From Amphimedon queenslandica (lineage: Eukaryota; Porifera; Demospongiae; Haplosclerida; Niphatidae): a stretch of 55,118 nucleotides of DNA. The notes under the pieces are model-generated. The model had not been told where the DNA came from. It worked only from the letters and a program-made list of their open reading frames with translations, and did no database searches. Below, one piece after another: positions 42,902 to 54,732 of the stretch (the first letter of the stretch is position 1; the number at the start of each line of letters is the position of its first letter). Made by a program: the position numbers and the translations under genes. The stretch is from contig NW_003546242.1 of NCBI RefSeq assembly GCF_000090795.2, positions 716,511 through 771,628 on the forward strand, given 5' to 3'.

Positions 42902-44839
42902 ACCTAAGAATATGACAAAGAAGGAGCTAAACAAAGGGCTTGTATGTCTCCAGCAGCTGCAGAAAAGTAGCAAATACGAATATACAAAAAGGTTTCCATG
43001 GTTATACCCACCAAATTTTATAAAACAAAATGTCAGTGTACTAAAACACATCAGAAACTGCCATGAGAATGAGCCAAACTTTCAGGTTTATTGCCATTTA
43101 TGTGGCATGTCATTCAGATGGGGGGAAAGCATGAGGAAACATGTTCAGAAAACACATAAGTACTTTGCAGGTATCTTATCCTAAAATTAATGCATCATGA
43201 TGAATTTTGTTACACATGAAACAACAGAAGATGACAGTCTAGTAAGTAATGCATCCCCTTGTGCATCTGTCACATTAAAAACATCAGACATGGCGGTAGA
43301 ATTAGAGGAGGCTGAGGAGCTGGCCCTTGCCAAGGAAACAGAACTGGAGGAACCAACTACAGACTTAGTAGAAACGAGCACATGTGTAGAGAAAGAATTA
43401 AATGTAGAATGAGAATCTTCCTTGTTCCTAATGAGGGTAACTGATCAACTTTCCCTCAGTCACACTAGAATTGATAAAATATGTTCTGATACGCAATGGT
43501 TGCTTGACTCTGTAGGTAATTCCATTGCGGATCAAGTTAAAGAATGTCTCAGACAATCAGCGATCACAAGTCAACATATTTTAGCTAATGTAGATGGTGC
43601 ATGTCATCCACCAGATGTCTTTTACAACTTGTCCTCAAGCTAATACAGAGACAAGTACTTTGAAAAGAACTTCAACTATGTGGTAAAATAATTATTACTA
43701 TTGTTATTAATATTATGAACACAGACACCAGATCCTATTTGCCTAGGCAGTGAATGGGAATGGAGGTATGCTGATGGAGGAAGAAACTACAAGAAGTCTG
43801 TCAATATGGTTATTAAATTGACATATTCTCTACATTAAAGGTATTTAAGATTGAATCATTTTCAATGAAATGTATATTATGATGTAAATTGTACTTTGTA
43901 CAGGGTCTGTTAAATAACCCAGCTGTTTACAAAGAGATAACAGCATGCCATGAAAGCTCTGACAGTTTTATGAGAGATTTTTTGTGATGGTGACTTTTTC
44001 AAACAGCATTCCGTTTTTAGCAACCACAAAAATGCTCTTCAAATCTTATTATACCATGATGACATTGCGGTGGCAAACCCATTGGGTTCCAGAGCTGGAA
44101 ATCATAAATTAGGTAAAGAATATTAATTTTATACATAATAAATTGGTTATTGCTACATGCATAGGTTGTTTCTACTTCACACTTGGAAATATTTGACCAA
44201 TGTCCAGATCAAGTCTTTCATCAATACTTTTGCTAGCTATATCAAAGTCAAGCCTTTTATGGGAGTTTACAGCTGATGCTATTCTGGAGCATTTTGTTGA
44301 ACAAGTGAATGTACTCTCTCAGGTAATCTATTATATTACAATCATGACAAACATCATTTTATAACAAAAGGGCTACACTTTAGATCTCATCAATGGTGAA
44401 AGGATCACTGTTTATGGAGCTGTGATATGCTCTGTTGGGGACATACCTGCTTCCAATTTTCTTGGAGGCTTCAAAGAAGGAGTAGGTTTTGCACTGAGGA
44501 AGTGTCGTATGTGTTTAGCCTCAGGGGATGATATTGCTTCAAAGGTATGTAGAAACTAACATATACATAAATGTTGTAAATCAGTTTCATGCCACTAGTT
44601 TTACAGAAAGGCAATCTGACCACCATAACACATATCTCGAGTTAATCGAAGTTGGTGGACAAAAAGACTTTAAAATATGGTGTGAATAACCATAGCCCAT
44701 TAATGAAACTCACTGGCTTTGATATCACAAAATGTCTACCCTTCGACATTATGCACACATTGTTCGAAGGTGTAGCCTCACATCATCTTCAGGCACAGCT
44801 ACAATATCTGATAAAGATAAAGAAGTCATTAAGTTTAGC

Positions 44840-45200
44840 CAGGGGCGTATCTGAGGGGGGGCCTACAGGGGCCTGGGCCCCCCCATCAATTGTTGTAGAT
44901 AATGATATTCATAGTTTGTTTTATTACTTACCACCTAGTAATAAATATTAACCACTTTGTAATCATGTACAATACATTGCACAGCAGCAAATGTACAAGA
45001 AAGAAGTAGACAGAAGCAAAACACTCATTTTATATTAATCATTGTTGAAAATGTAAGATTTTGATGCTTTTAAAATACGCAAAATGCTACTTTAGTGCAC
45101 CATACGAACGCTAAAAAGGGGTGTGGCCAAATTTTCGGCGCACTTCGCGCGCCATTTCTTATTAGGCCCTCTCATCATTTCCTTCCCTGCTACGCTCCTG
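44840..45200. mobile_element. hAT-type MITE (361 bp)
   Basis: The left end CAGGGGCGTATC and right end GCTACGCTCCTG are imperfect inverted repeats. The 8-bp duplication AGTTTAGC flanks it (44,832-44,839 and 45,201-45,208). Removal joins KKSLSLAQLNTA in frame within the transposase exon. The G/C-rich start (GGGGGGGCC..GGGCCCCCCC) forms its own hairpin. Confidence 0.9.
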
Positions 45201-45629
45201 AGTTTAGCCCAACTTAATACTGCACTACACACGCAAATATTGTGAAACTAAACCCTTTACCAATTAATAAAGATTCTAATGGCATGTTTCACATTAAACA
45301 AACAGGTACATGTATGATAATGATTAGTACAATTACGTTTATATAACATTCATATATTCTGTAGCATCTCACATGATGACGCTCATACGATTGTTTTCCT
45401 TTTTATGTGTGGATGATGATGTAGAGTGAGACAAACACTGGCAATGTTATCAGATTTTGATGTCAATATGATATGGCTTGTGCATTTGAACTCCATCGAA
45501 ATGATCCCACAAAGTTTGGCTGGATGGCTCAAATATACCTAGAGTCATTCGTTTCACTATATTCACCAGAATATTTAGTGACACCGAAAATGCACTATCT
45601 AGTTGATCTCCCAAAACAAATGACAATGT

Positions 45630-46230
45630 AAGTATAATAACATAATAATAGTTATAATAACAATTTTGTAAGGGACAATTAATACATGTATATGTATACA
45701 TTGTAATTGTATTGCAGTGCATAATAGTATTGGTGATGGACATTATATTACATCACACATTATACCATACATCTACCGGTATGTACTGTTCATTTACACA
45801 TAATACAAGTACATTGTACATGCATTAGGTATTGTACATGGTTAGGCTAAATATAAAGTACACATACTTGTACATACGTAAGTTGTATTGGTTAGGGACA
45901 ACACTACACACTTACATGTGCATGTAATATTGGTTAGATATACATCCATATGTATTGTGTGTTGTCAATAAGGCACTTAAATGTACAATTGCGATAGCAT
46001 TACCTGTATATACAAATACATGTACATGTATGTGTTCATGTACATGTATAGGTTATAGACACATAATACATATATTTTATATACATTTAGGATTGGCCTT
46101 TTTCTGTTATATCATTTATATGTTAAACCTGGTCAAAACTCATCAAACTTCTTATACTATGGTGATCAAGTATCAGGTAATGCACAATATATGCATTAAT
46201 ACATAACTACAAATACACACAAATACCTTA
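45630..46230. other. GT/TA-rich stretch inside transposase copy 2
   Basis: It is rich in TACATGTA/TGTATA motifs (for example 45,900-46,060) and lies where an exon would be expected. It is either a long intron or a replacement of the missing exon. Confidence 0.45.
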
Positions 46231-46640
46231 ATAGGAGTCCCAAGTCAGTTAAATCACTATAAAGAAGGAATTGAGTCATTTGGTCCCATCACAGATGAAC
46301 CTATGCATGGATAAACGTACGAAATAAACTAACTAAATTAACTACATGAAGTAACTCATTCACTTATAATAACATGAGGTGCCAGTCTGTGACCATAAAT
46401 GGAATTCAATACAAGTCATGCTATGTACTACGGCTTCGAGACATAAGATCTTCTAGTTTCAAGTATGCTATTATTGACATCATTCTAGTATATGAAGGAC
46501 AAAATATATTTGTAACTAAAGTACTAAAAACAGAAAGCTTTCACAAGTGTCTCTGTGCATTTGAAGTCACTCCAACTGACACTGCACATTATGTTAAGTA
46601 CAACCAGTTATACTGTCACGGTGTTGTACCTCTACATTAA

Positions 46641-46903
46641 AAGTTAGAGTGTCTCCTTGTAATAGAAAAGAACTACTGTTTTAAGGATTTGCTGTGTTTG
46701 TTTTAGCATTGTTGCATATGTTTTATCATACATGTCCAGTGATGTCAGGGAATGTCATTAGTCAATAGTCCCATGCAAGGTTACTATAGTCATATTACTA
46801 TTGTACGCCTTTGTCAAAGTATTATGATACTAGGTATGTCCAGGGACAGTCCCTTGACATTGTCTATATGGTTGCATGTAGCCATACCCTCCTCCTAAGG
46901 TCC
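46641..46903. other. Degenerate start of the minisatellite
   Basis: Contains diverged fragments of the repeat that follows (TATGTCCAGGGACAGTCCCT near 46,834; CCATACCCTCCTCCTAAG near 46,882). Confidence 0.5.
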
Positions 46904-48075
46904 TAGGATTGTCCCAGGACAAGGGCTCCCATACCCTCTTGTCAATGTATCCTAAGTGGACTATGTTACTATGTATGTCCTAGGATTGTCCCAGGACGGG
47001 GAACCCATACTCTCTTGTCAATGTATCCTAAGAAGGCTATGTTACTATGTATGTCCTAGGATTGTCCCAGGACAAGGGTACCCATACGCTCTTGTCACTG
47101 TATCCAAAGAGGACTATGTTACTATGTATGTCCTAGGATTGTCCCAGGACAGCGGTACCCATGCCATCTTGTCAATGTATCCTAAGACGACTATGTTACT
47201 ATGTATGTCCTTGGATTGTCCCAGGACAGGGGTACCCATACCCTCTTGTCAATGAATCCTGAAAGGGCTACGTTACTATGTATGTCCTAGGATTGTGCCA
47301 GGACAAGGGTACCTATACCCTCTTGTCAATGTATCCTACAAGGGCTATGTTACTATGTATGTCCTAGGATTGTCCCAGGACAGGGGTACCCGTACCCTCT
47401 TGTCAATGTATCCTATGAAGGCTATGTTATTATGTATGTCCTAGGATTGTCCCAGGACAGGGGTATTCGCACCCTCTTGTCAATGTATCCTAAAAGGACG
47501 ATGTTACTTTGTATGTCCTAGGATTGTGCCAGGACAAGGGTACCTATACCCTCTTGTCAATGTATCCTACAAGGGCTATGTTACTATGTATGTCCTAGGA
47601 TTGTCCCAGGACAGGGGTACCCGTACCCTCTTGTCAATGTATCCTATGAAGGCTATGTTACTATGTATGTCCTAGGATTGTCCCAGGACAGGGGTATTCG
47701 CACCCTCTTGTCAATGTATCCTAAAAGGACGATGTTACTTTGTATGTCCTAGGATTGTCCGAGGACAAAGGTGCCCATACCCTCTTGTCAATGTATCCTA
47801 AAAGGACTATGTTACTATGTATGTCCTAGGATTGTCCATGGACAGGGGTACCAATACCCTCTTGTCAATGTATCCTAAGAGGACTATGTTACAATTTATG
47901 TCCTAGGATTGTCCCAGGACAAGAGTACCCATACCCTCTTGTCAATGTATCCTAAGAGGACTATGTTACAATGTATGTCCTAGGATTGTCCCAGGACAAG
48001 GGTACCCACACCCTCTTGTCAATGTATCCTAAGAGGACTATACATTATCAGGTATATGTATGTCCAGTACAGGTG
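46904..48075. repeat. 77-bp minisatellite, about 15 units, with higher-order repeat
   Basis: TAGGATTGTCC recurs at 46,904, 46,981, 47,057 and then every 77 bp through 47,981. Each unit has a near-palindrome TGTCCTAGG..ATTGT..CCCAGGACA and a CCCTCTTGTCAATGTATCCT segment. Three consecutive units (47,288-47,518) are duplicated almost exactly as 47,519-47,749, a 231-bp higher-order repeat. Homology fades at both ends. Confidence 0.95.
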
Positions 48076-48249
48076 TACCCATAGCTCCTACTTCTATAAG
48101 TATGCTAGGTAAATCATTTCAAAATAATTTGCTGTTTTGCACTGATCAAGATTAAATAATTATACCATAAACAAGAATTTTAAGTACATAAGTATACGTT
48201 TTAGTTTCAACAAGTTAATTTTTTTTACTTTAGATCCTTCTTACCACAA

Positions 48250-50839
48250 CTACTTTGTGAAAAACGCCTGTCTAGACTCATCATTACACTTTCGCTTTTG
48301 ATGTGAATCTAACGACTCTTCAGCTTTTCTTTTCACAAGGGACATTCTCTTTTCACTAAGAAAACAAAAAGGGTCATGAAATTTTAGGCAAAAAGTATAA
48401 ACAAAAAAGGACATTTAAGCTTAGTAGAGGAAATGAATGAGAGAAGCAAATACTAGTAAAAATCATGAAGTACCATGTAGCTGGAGTATTCATGGGAATT
48501 TAATTTTCCTGTTTATTATAAGTACAATTTAATTTCACCAAGCACTATAGTTCAACAGAGCACTACTGAATCATGTATCTATTTGTACATGCATGTAATT
48601 ATGTTAAGTGTAAAATTGTGACACTTTTGCTATTTTTTTACACTTTAGACAGTGATTGTTTAGTAATGATGCCAGAACTAATTATTTAATGTGTTAGCTT
48701 ATAATTATGTACGTGTCAACTGATTATTACTAGTTTTAGAATTATACTTCATTTTATTATAATTACTCATTATGGACTCCTGTTGCCATACTCTAGTGTA
48801 TTTTGCTAATCTACATGTAAGCACATTGTATTGCCTTTGACATGCATATTGAAAAGAGGGCAAACAAACACATTATTCATCAGTTACATATTACGAGTAG
48901 TATATAATGGGACTATAATGTACAATAAATTTGGATAGCTAAATACTATAGTGTTAAAATATACTTACGCTTCCTTTTCATCAATGGCCTCTAGAGCAGT
49001 TCTATACTGAGGCAATGAAACATTAAACTTCGTTAGTTTTTCACAAAAGGCAACCTTTTCTTGCTTGTCAATGGGTATGTCTGCTTTCACAAATTCAAAC
49101 ATCTTAAAAGAAATTTAGTAATTAAAATTATGGCTATTTCATGTTTTATACCTTGCTTGTACCCCTTTGTGCCTTTTTCTCTACAATTTTGCCAAGTCCT
49201 GACTCTTACAACAATTGAAAACCAGCAACTGCACCATTTTTGTTGCCCCTATTTTCTCTAACTTTTTTTTGATGAGAAGTGTGTAGATTGAGTACTTTTC
49301 CTGGTAACAATAGACTGAAAGTTGCCTTTGACTGACATCTTAGCAAGTCGTTACTGATTGGCTCTGATGGTTCATCAGCTTCTACAAAAAGGATACATGT
49401 ACACTTTTAGTCCATATTTATATTACAAATATATTACCTTTACAAAGTGATTCAATGAAGTCTTCAAAATCCCTCTACCAGATAAATATGCCAAATTGGA
49501 CAAGGACAAATTGACAAAATCTGAGGCCGCAATAACAGATTCTTCATTTATGGTAGATGTTATCTGTAATGGCTCAAATATGTGAAATAGTACATGCAAC
49601 ACTGCTGCAACACGAAGAATCTGTCCTTTAGATTTACTTTGCATTCCTGTAAACTACAGAAAAACTTTCAACAATGTAGTACATAAATTACCAGAAACAA
49701 GATGATCCACAGAAGCTATGTCTTGCAGCTTTTCCTGTGTCTTATCAAATTTATTTCTAAATGTTTCACAACTGCGTGGTAGTTTCCAAACAGTTGTTTC
49801 ATTATCTTTCTTCCAAATAGCTCCAATCAAGCAGACTATTGTTACAGAAAGGCTGTCATAATCATCATTTAAATTGGAGTTACTTACCAATACTTGTTAA
49901 AAAATGCTCATCAGCTTTTACCAAATCATCAAAATTGTTAATAATTGGCTTTGGAACTATCCATTAAAATCGCTGAAACAGGCCCTTTTCAGAATTTCAT
50001 TGAGACTCTATTAACTTTCGAGCCACAGATGGTTGAGTAAAATCCTATTGTAAGGCTGGTATCCTTCATATCAAAATTGGTTTCACAGAAACTAAAAACA
50101 GTAAAACACATGGACTAGTCAATGACATGCACTCTACTTTAATGCAGTTTGTGCTAAATTGTAACTAGCATCATAAAAAATAGAGTGCTAACTATCAATG
50201 TATAAGAAACTAACCTGTTTTCCTTGACCAAGGACTTCCTCCATAAGGCTGCAAAAAGACAGCTAGCTCATGTAAATCAGCTACATTCTTTCCACAAAAG
50301 ACATTAATTTGTGACTAGAACATTGCAACCTCATCATACAAACCAGGTAGCCTTCCACCATTATCAGCCATCATTGATCCCATTTTTTGGAAACTCTGGT
50401 CATCAATAAACAAGTTGGAAACTGTTCATTCATGCCAAAATTTGCTCTGGCCAAGTCAAGAATCTTTCGTAGAAATTTACATAAACTTGATTTTCCTGAT
50501 CCAGCAGGCATGCATATCAAATTCAAATGAATAACAGGTTCAATCCATTCCTTATCTTCTACTTCAACAACTGAATTAGACATAGCAAAACTGACAGCAG
50601 TTATAACTCCTGCCAATACTGCTGAAGTTGGCATACTTATTGAATTAGCTATTGTGTGACAACCATGTAGAATACAAAGTAAGATTTTAGGACATCTATA
50701 ATACAGTACATACCTTTACTATTTCGTCAGGATACAAATCCCAGTTTACATCTTGCTTCCAACATTGGCTAAGTCTGTACTGTAGCTAAAGAACCTTATT
50801 TCTTCCTTGAAGAACACTACCTCTGGGAGGACTTGCCAT
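48250..50839 (-). pseudogene. P-loop ATPase-like gene (DUF3987-type), head-to-head partner
   Basis: ATG at 50,839 starts MASPPRGSVLQGRNKVL. Intron 1 (GTATGT...AATAAG) leads to MPTSAVLAGVITAVSFAMSN. Walker A is ICMPAGSGKSSLCKFLRKIL near 50,470-50,520. After a 1-base shift come SFQKMGSMMADNGGRLPGLY and DEVAMF, with LYDE as a Walker B-like motif, then LHELAVFLQPYGGSPWSRKT. Further exons hold NFDMKDTSLTIGF with SVARKLIESQ, AIWKKDNETTVWKLP, QSKSKGQILRVAAVLHVLFH (49,640), GNKNGAVAGFQLL, and KMFEFVKADIPIDKQEKVAF (49,090). The last exon, RMSLVKRKAEESLDSHQKRK, ends at a stop at 48,250. All splice borders found are GT-AG. Few lesions (two shifts, about five stops) suggest recent death or assembly error. 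The family resembles DUF3987-containing P-loop proteins; the reaction is unknown, with an ATP-driven DNA role inferred. Confidence 0.65.
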
Positions 50840-50925
50840 TGTATCTTTCAAACATGTGTTCACAGGTATCAGAATCATGTGATGAGAACTTGAGCATGTG
50901 CTTTCACACCTGATACCTTCTAGAA
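50840..50925. promoter_or_regulatory. 86-bp divergent intergenic region
   Basis: It separates the start codons of the P-loop gene (minus, 50,839) and the CxC/chromodomain-like gene (plus, 50,926), so a shared bidirectional promoter is likely. No clear core elements are seen. Confidence 0.4.
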
Positions 50926-51968
50926 ATGTTGGGCATCATTTCTAAGTATTTAGACAATGTTACTATTTATAAAAGACTGTTGTTTGCTCTTATGTTTGTT
51001 CCAAATGACCTACTTGAATTTTGGAAAATAGTCCTAGAATTCGCAACATTTGGAGAAGATAGCTGTTCGATAAATGAAACTGAAGGAAAGTTAATAATGG
51101 AGAACCTATGCGAACTCAATCAAGCAGCATTTCTGTCAGATGGAAATTAAAAAAAGCAATTGCTGGACCATGAGTTCAATGGCATAATGATAGGAATGCC
51201 CTTAATAAGCATGTCAACTACCTGCCTCAAATGTGAGTCAAAGTTAGCTATCAGAACAGATCGCTCCGCTCCTTTAATCATTTATGATGATCACATTGGT
51301 ACCATTCTGGGATGCCACTACCCATAAAACTTGCTCAAACGCTCAGTGTTCTTATGTCCAGTATTAAGGCTAATATTCGTATGATGGGCACATCTATTTT
51401 AATGAAAACTGGCAACAGCATGACTACTTTGTATCTTCAAGAGAAACAGCATTTCAAATGGATTTCTTAATGCGACTAAAGTCGATGTTCTGATAGGCCA
51501 TATAAGCTTTCAGCAGCGAGTAGAAATGTATAACTATGTACATGTTAGGAGTATCAATGACAAGTAATCAAAGCAATTTAATTACTGATAGTATTAGCAA
51601 AACTTTTATACTCATGTAGTTCTCTCTTAAATAATCGTCAGCACCTTGATAGGAGGCATTTAGAAGATGCTTTTTTCCAGTCCTCCTTACTAACTGTCTG
51701 CTCATGGTACCCAGAAAAGATTCTTCTGAGTTCACTTAGGATGCATAAGGATTATGGAGAAACATTATTGCAAGTCACCCCTTGTATCACCAAATGTTTA
51801 CAGAAGATAGTGCTGGTTAGTTATTACATTTTTAAAAATTAATCAAAGCTCATAGTTGTTCTAAACCTGGCTGTGGATCAGTCATTGTAATGGATGCAAA
51901 CATGAAAAATCATAGAGATGTTTGTTTGGCAACTGAAGCTGGATTCGTTGAATATGATGGACTGCCAG

Positions 51969-52141
51969 TGTCACAAATATGTGACTTTATCAATGTATCA
52001 TGAAATAAATGTCAAGAGACAAAGATTGAAGAAGATATGAATAATAATGGAACAGAGAGATAGAAGAGGACATGACAGCTACAGCATATGTACTCCTCAA
52101 TCTCTAATGTGCATGCGCCGAAGCACATGGCATCTTCTACA
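51969..52141 (-). repeat. LTR (3' on minus strand)
   Basis: TGT...ACA ends. Preceded on the minus strand by a purine-rich tract. Confidence 0.88.
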
Positions 52142-52847
52142 ATACTTCCCCCCAGAGAGGAGGCGAGTGAAACAAAAAGAAAGTAAAGGTGGAAGAAGAA
52201 ATTACAAAAATGAGCAACAACAATAATAATGATAATAGAAGAAGAGGAAAGAGCTATCATAACAATAATAATAAGAATAATATTAAATATATTCCTTTTC
52301 AATGATAATAATAATGAAGCAACATACCAGTGTATAATAATTGAGTTGCTACAGAAACTTGACATGTTGAACTGTATGAGTTACGTTGGTATTCGAGCAA
52401 GTACCGTTGGTCTCCGAACAAATAGTGTTGGTATCCAAACAAGTACTGTTGGTCTCTGAATAAGTAATGTCCAAGGAAGAATAAGCAGTAGGAGTATGAA
52501 GAGATGAGTCACAATAGTTTGAGAGGAATGAGGAAAAGGGATATGTTGTAAAGAGAGAATAAGACAGCTGAGAGTAGAGTGCATGTTGTGGAGTGTTTCC
52601 ATGAGTGAGAGAGTAAATGTAGGCTGACAGTGGGTCGTTGTGGCCAGAATATACTTGTCTGACAGTGAGTCATCAGGAGAGGGTTTACAGCTCGCCTGAC
52701 AGTAATGAGCCAGAAGGAGAATGAGAGTACGTGAGTTAGAGTACATCGAAAGGAGCGTGTGGACTAGAAAACTGTTCCAGCACACATCCAATGGCTGCTT
52801 GTCTTTATAACCCAAGCAGTAAGTCGCTGGGCCGTCTGGGTCACCAA

Positions 52848-53022
52848 TGTCACAAATATGTGTAACTTTATCAATGTATCATGAAATAAATGTCAAGAGA
52901 CAAAGATTGAAGAAGATATGAGTAACATTGGAACAGAGGGATAGAAGAGGACATGACAGCTACAGCATGGGTACTCCACTGTCTCTAATGGGCATGTGTC
53001 GAAACACATGGCATCCACTACA
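52848..53022 (-). repeat. LTR (5' on minus strand)
   Basis: Near-identical direct copy of 51,969-52,141. The tRNA-Trp-like primer site abuts its lower-coordinate end. Confidence 0.88.
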
Positions 53023-53626
53023 CCAGGAACTGTAAAAATTGGTTGCCCTAAAAGCCCTTCATACGTATCATGGTACTGCACACTTCACAAACTGCTTGTC
53101 GTAAAATCATGTCCCATTACTTGTGGTGAGCATGATGATGAGCAGACGTGTGACAAAGTAACAGAGATGCCAATGGCAATGATATTGTCGAAGTGAATAA
53201 CAAGAAGAAACACATTATATCAGGTTTCTCAATTTATTTCTTAGCTATGTGTATGTTACAATACATAACAGGTTACTTGGTTAGGAAAAGAGTTATCTCA
53301 AACAACTTGGGAGTTAGGGACTTCTCTTCCTGTTCATATTGTGGAGGATTTTGAAAGCAACATTTCTTATAATATTGAAATAAAGGATGCCACAGCTGCT
53401 GGACACGAAATACATACTTTGACGTCATCATGTGATACATGTGCACAGCCACAAAAAAAAAATGACTTTGATGAGACACCAGCAATGTAAGTTATTACAA
53501 TAAAAGCTGTGGTAAGTAAATTTTGTTTTCTTATGATTTAGAGCAGCATTTGAGAATGAAGGAAAATTGCAATGCAATACAGAAAAAGATAAGAAAAAGC
53601 TGAACCGTATCACAGCAGGTTTGTAG

Positions 53627-54732
53627 ATTTTAATTGTTTACAGAATAAACAATTAGCAAAACTTATAGTTATAACTGCAACATCTATATCTTGTGCATTT
53701 AGAGTAAACGGCCCGTGTTCGGACACGCACAATTTTCAGACGCTCTTTCTCAGCTTTGACAGAGCTTTGCAGTTTTCTCTTACTATCATCTGATAGATCT
53801 ATGATAACTGTTTGGCACACATCATTATCAAAACAGATCGACTCTGTATGCTAACAACAGGTGCTCTCAAAATCAAATTTTGGACGGGCATATTTTTGGA
53901 CAAAAATTCCTTTCAACAGACCTTGGTTGCCATTTCCAAAAAAACTGGGAGCTTTACCATTCTAATTGCATCATCACATGCACCCATCACTTCGCTATTA
54001 TAGCAGCAAATTTCAGAGCTCTATCTCTTATCTTCTTTAAAATATCATCACTACTATTCATGTAGGTGTAAAGGGCAATGTTCGGACACATTATTCAGAC
54101 GCCTAGTGAAAAATATAGTTTAGACTATTCATATCAGCTAATTTAACACTAAAATCTGCTGGGGAGTTGCAGAAAGAGTTTGCTTTGGTTCTACGCTCTA
54201 AGTTTCTTTTATAAGTTTGTTGAATTAAGATAGCTAAACGCTAGCTAGATAGGCCTACCTATACAAACTATTGCACATGTTCATTGCCATTGTTTGGACC
54301 ATTTGTCATTAATTGTCAATTTTGTAAGTTTTGTCTTTTTCATATTTCTCTTGCATTGCTTAGAGCATAGATAGGAGCCTTAAAAAATACTACGTGAGTT
54401 TATTTTAGTATTATACCTCACCTTTGATCTGTTTTTCATCATTTAGATTTATAGTGATAAAGTCACAGCTTGACTGGGTTATTTATGATTATACACGCCT
54501 ACTGGCTACCTTTGGTCACTGTTTTCATGTAAATATGTTATAAATAGAATGATAGATCTACCTTTAAGCCTATTTATAGGCATTTAGTAATTTAGTTTAC
54601 TAGTATTGTCAGTACTAAGTTACGGTTTAATTAGTACATTGGGTTAATGTTTAATTGAGAAAATTAAAATACATATTATTATGAAAATTGTGATTATTAT
54701 TAAGCGGTCATAGTTATTAATTTTATTGAAAA
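53627..54732. other. Non-coding, with repeated TGTTCGGACAC motif
   Basis: GTGTTCGGACACG (about 53,713) and ATGTTCGGACACA (about 54,077) are each preceded by a TAAA-GGC/GGG segment and followed by TTCAGACGC. The motif resembles ends of pogo/Tigger-like elements such as the one that follows. No gene is seen. Confidence 0.45.

Larger units (their letters stand above)
42912..46640 (+). pseudogene. C2H2 finger / Tnp2-like transposase (copy 2)
   Basis: ATG at 42,912, ten bases from the divergent gene's ATG. It encodes YTKRFPWLYPPNF, then a C2H2 finger with all ligands: FQVYCHLCGMSFRW followed by MRKHVQKTH (43,080-43,155). Next are an acidic linker (43,200-43,412), DKICSDTQWLLDSVGNSIAD, ALQILLYHDDIAVANPLGSR near 44,035-44,095 (DD block), and DIPASNFLGGFKEGVGFALR with KCRMCLA near 44,440-44,520. 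CLPFDIMHTLFEGVASHHL follows near 44,730-44,790, then LVTPKMHYLVDLPKQM near 45,575 with donor GTAAGT. The last exon has NGIQYKSCYVLRLRDIR and FVTKVLKTESFHKC, with the stop at 46,640. The GPL..WCMR.E.KH block seen in copy 1 was not found here; a TG/TA-rich stretch occupies that place. It carries stops and shifts and is split by a MITE. Confidence 0.7.
51969..53022 (-). mobile_element. Miniature LTR retrotransposon (TRIM), Ty3-like, minus strand
   Basis: Two direct repeats begin TGTCACAAAT and end CTACA: 51,969-52,141 and 52,848-53,022 (about 173 and 175 bp, few differences). A 4-bp duplication CCAG flanks it (51,965-51,968 and 53,023-53,026). On the minus strand a putative primer-binding site TGGTGACCCAGACG follows the 5' LTR near 52,846. 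It differs by one base from the complement of a typical animal tRNA-Trp 3' end. A purine tract (GGGGGGAAG) precedes the 3' LTR. The 706-bp interior has no gag or pol, so it is non-autonomous. Removal restores the host gene frame across GLPG/TVKIG. Confidence 0.88.
50926..53626 (+). pseudogene. CxC-zinc-finger / chromodomain-like gene, split by an LTR element
   Basis: ATG at 50,926 opens MLGIISKYLDNVTIYKRLLF; LALMFVPNDLLEFW and NETEGKLIMENLCELNQAAF follow (to 51,150). Then come LAQTLSVLMSSIKANIRMMG near 51,330-51,390, FQMDFLMRL, and a segment with QSSLLTVCSWYPEKILL near 51,690. The Cys-rich domain begins CKPGCGSVIVMDANMKNHRD (about 51,865-51,925). It is cut after GLP by the 51,969-53,022 insertion and resumes TVKIGCPKSPSYVSWYCTLH. 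A chromo-shadow-like end, VTWLGKELSQTTWELGTSLP then VHIVEDFE, follows near 53,270-53,360. The last exon ends KDKKKLNRITAGL and a stop at 53,626. CxC zinc clusters are typical of KDZ-associated transposon proteins, and a chromodomain could target chromatin. It lies divergent from the P-loop gene. Frames break several times. Confidence 0.6.

Noticed and set aside
40797..46750. CACTG-type termini for the second divergent module
   Set aside because: Candidates (CACACTGAC near 40,840 and CCAGTGATG near 46,737) do not match each other beyond five bases and lack a shared duplication, so boundaries are left open.
46956..47255. Open frame of about 100 codons across the minisatellite
   Set aside because: It arises from a stop-poor 77-bp repeat. 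The period is not a multiple of three, so no repeated peptide is maintained.
46904..48075. Regular repeats resembling a CRISPR array
   Set aside because: Whole 77-bp units are conserved with no unique spacers, and the context is eukaryotic.
52381..52815. 144-codon minus-strand frame inside the LTR element
   Set aside because: Low-complexity composition with no gag zinc knuckle, protease or polymerase motif. It is treated as chance in the TRIM interior.
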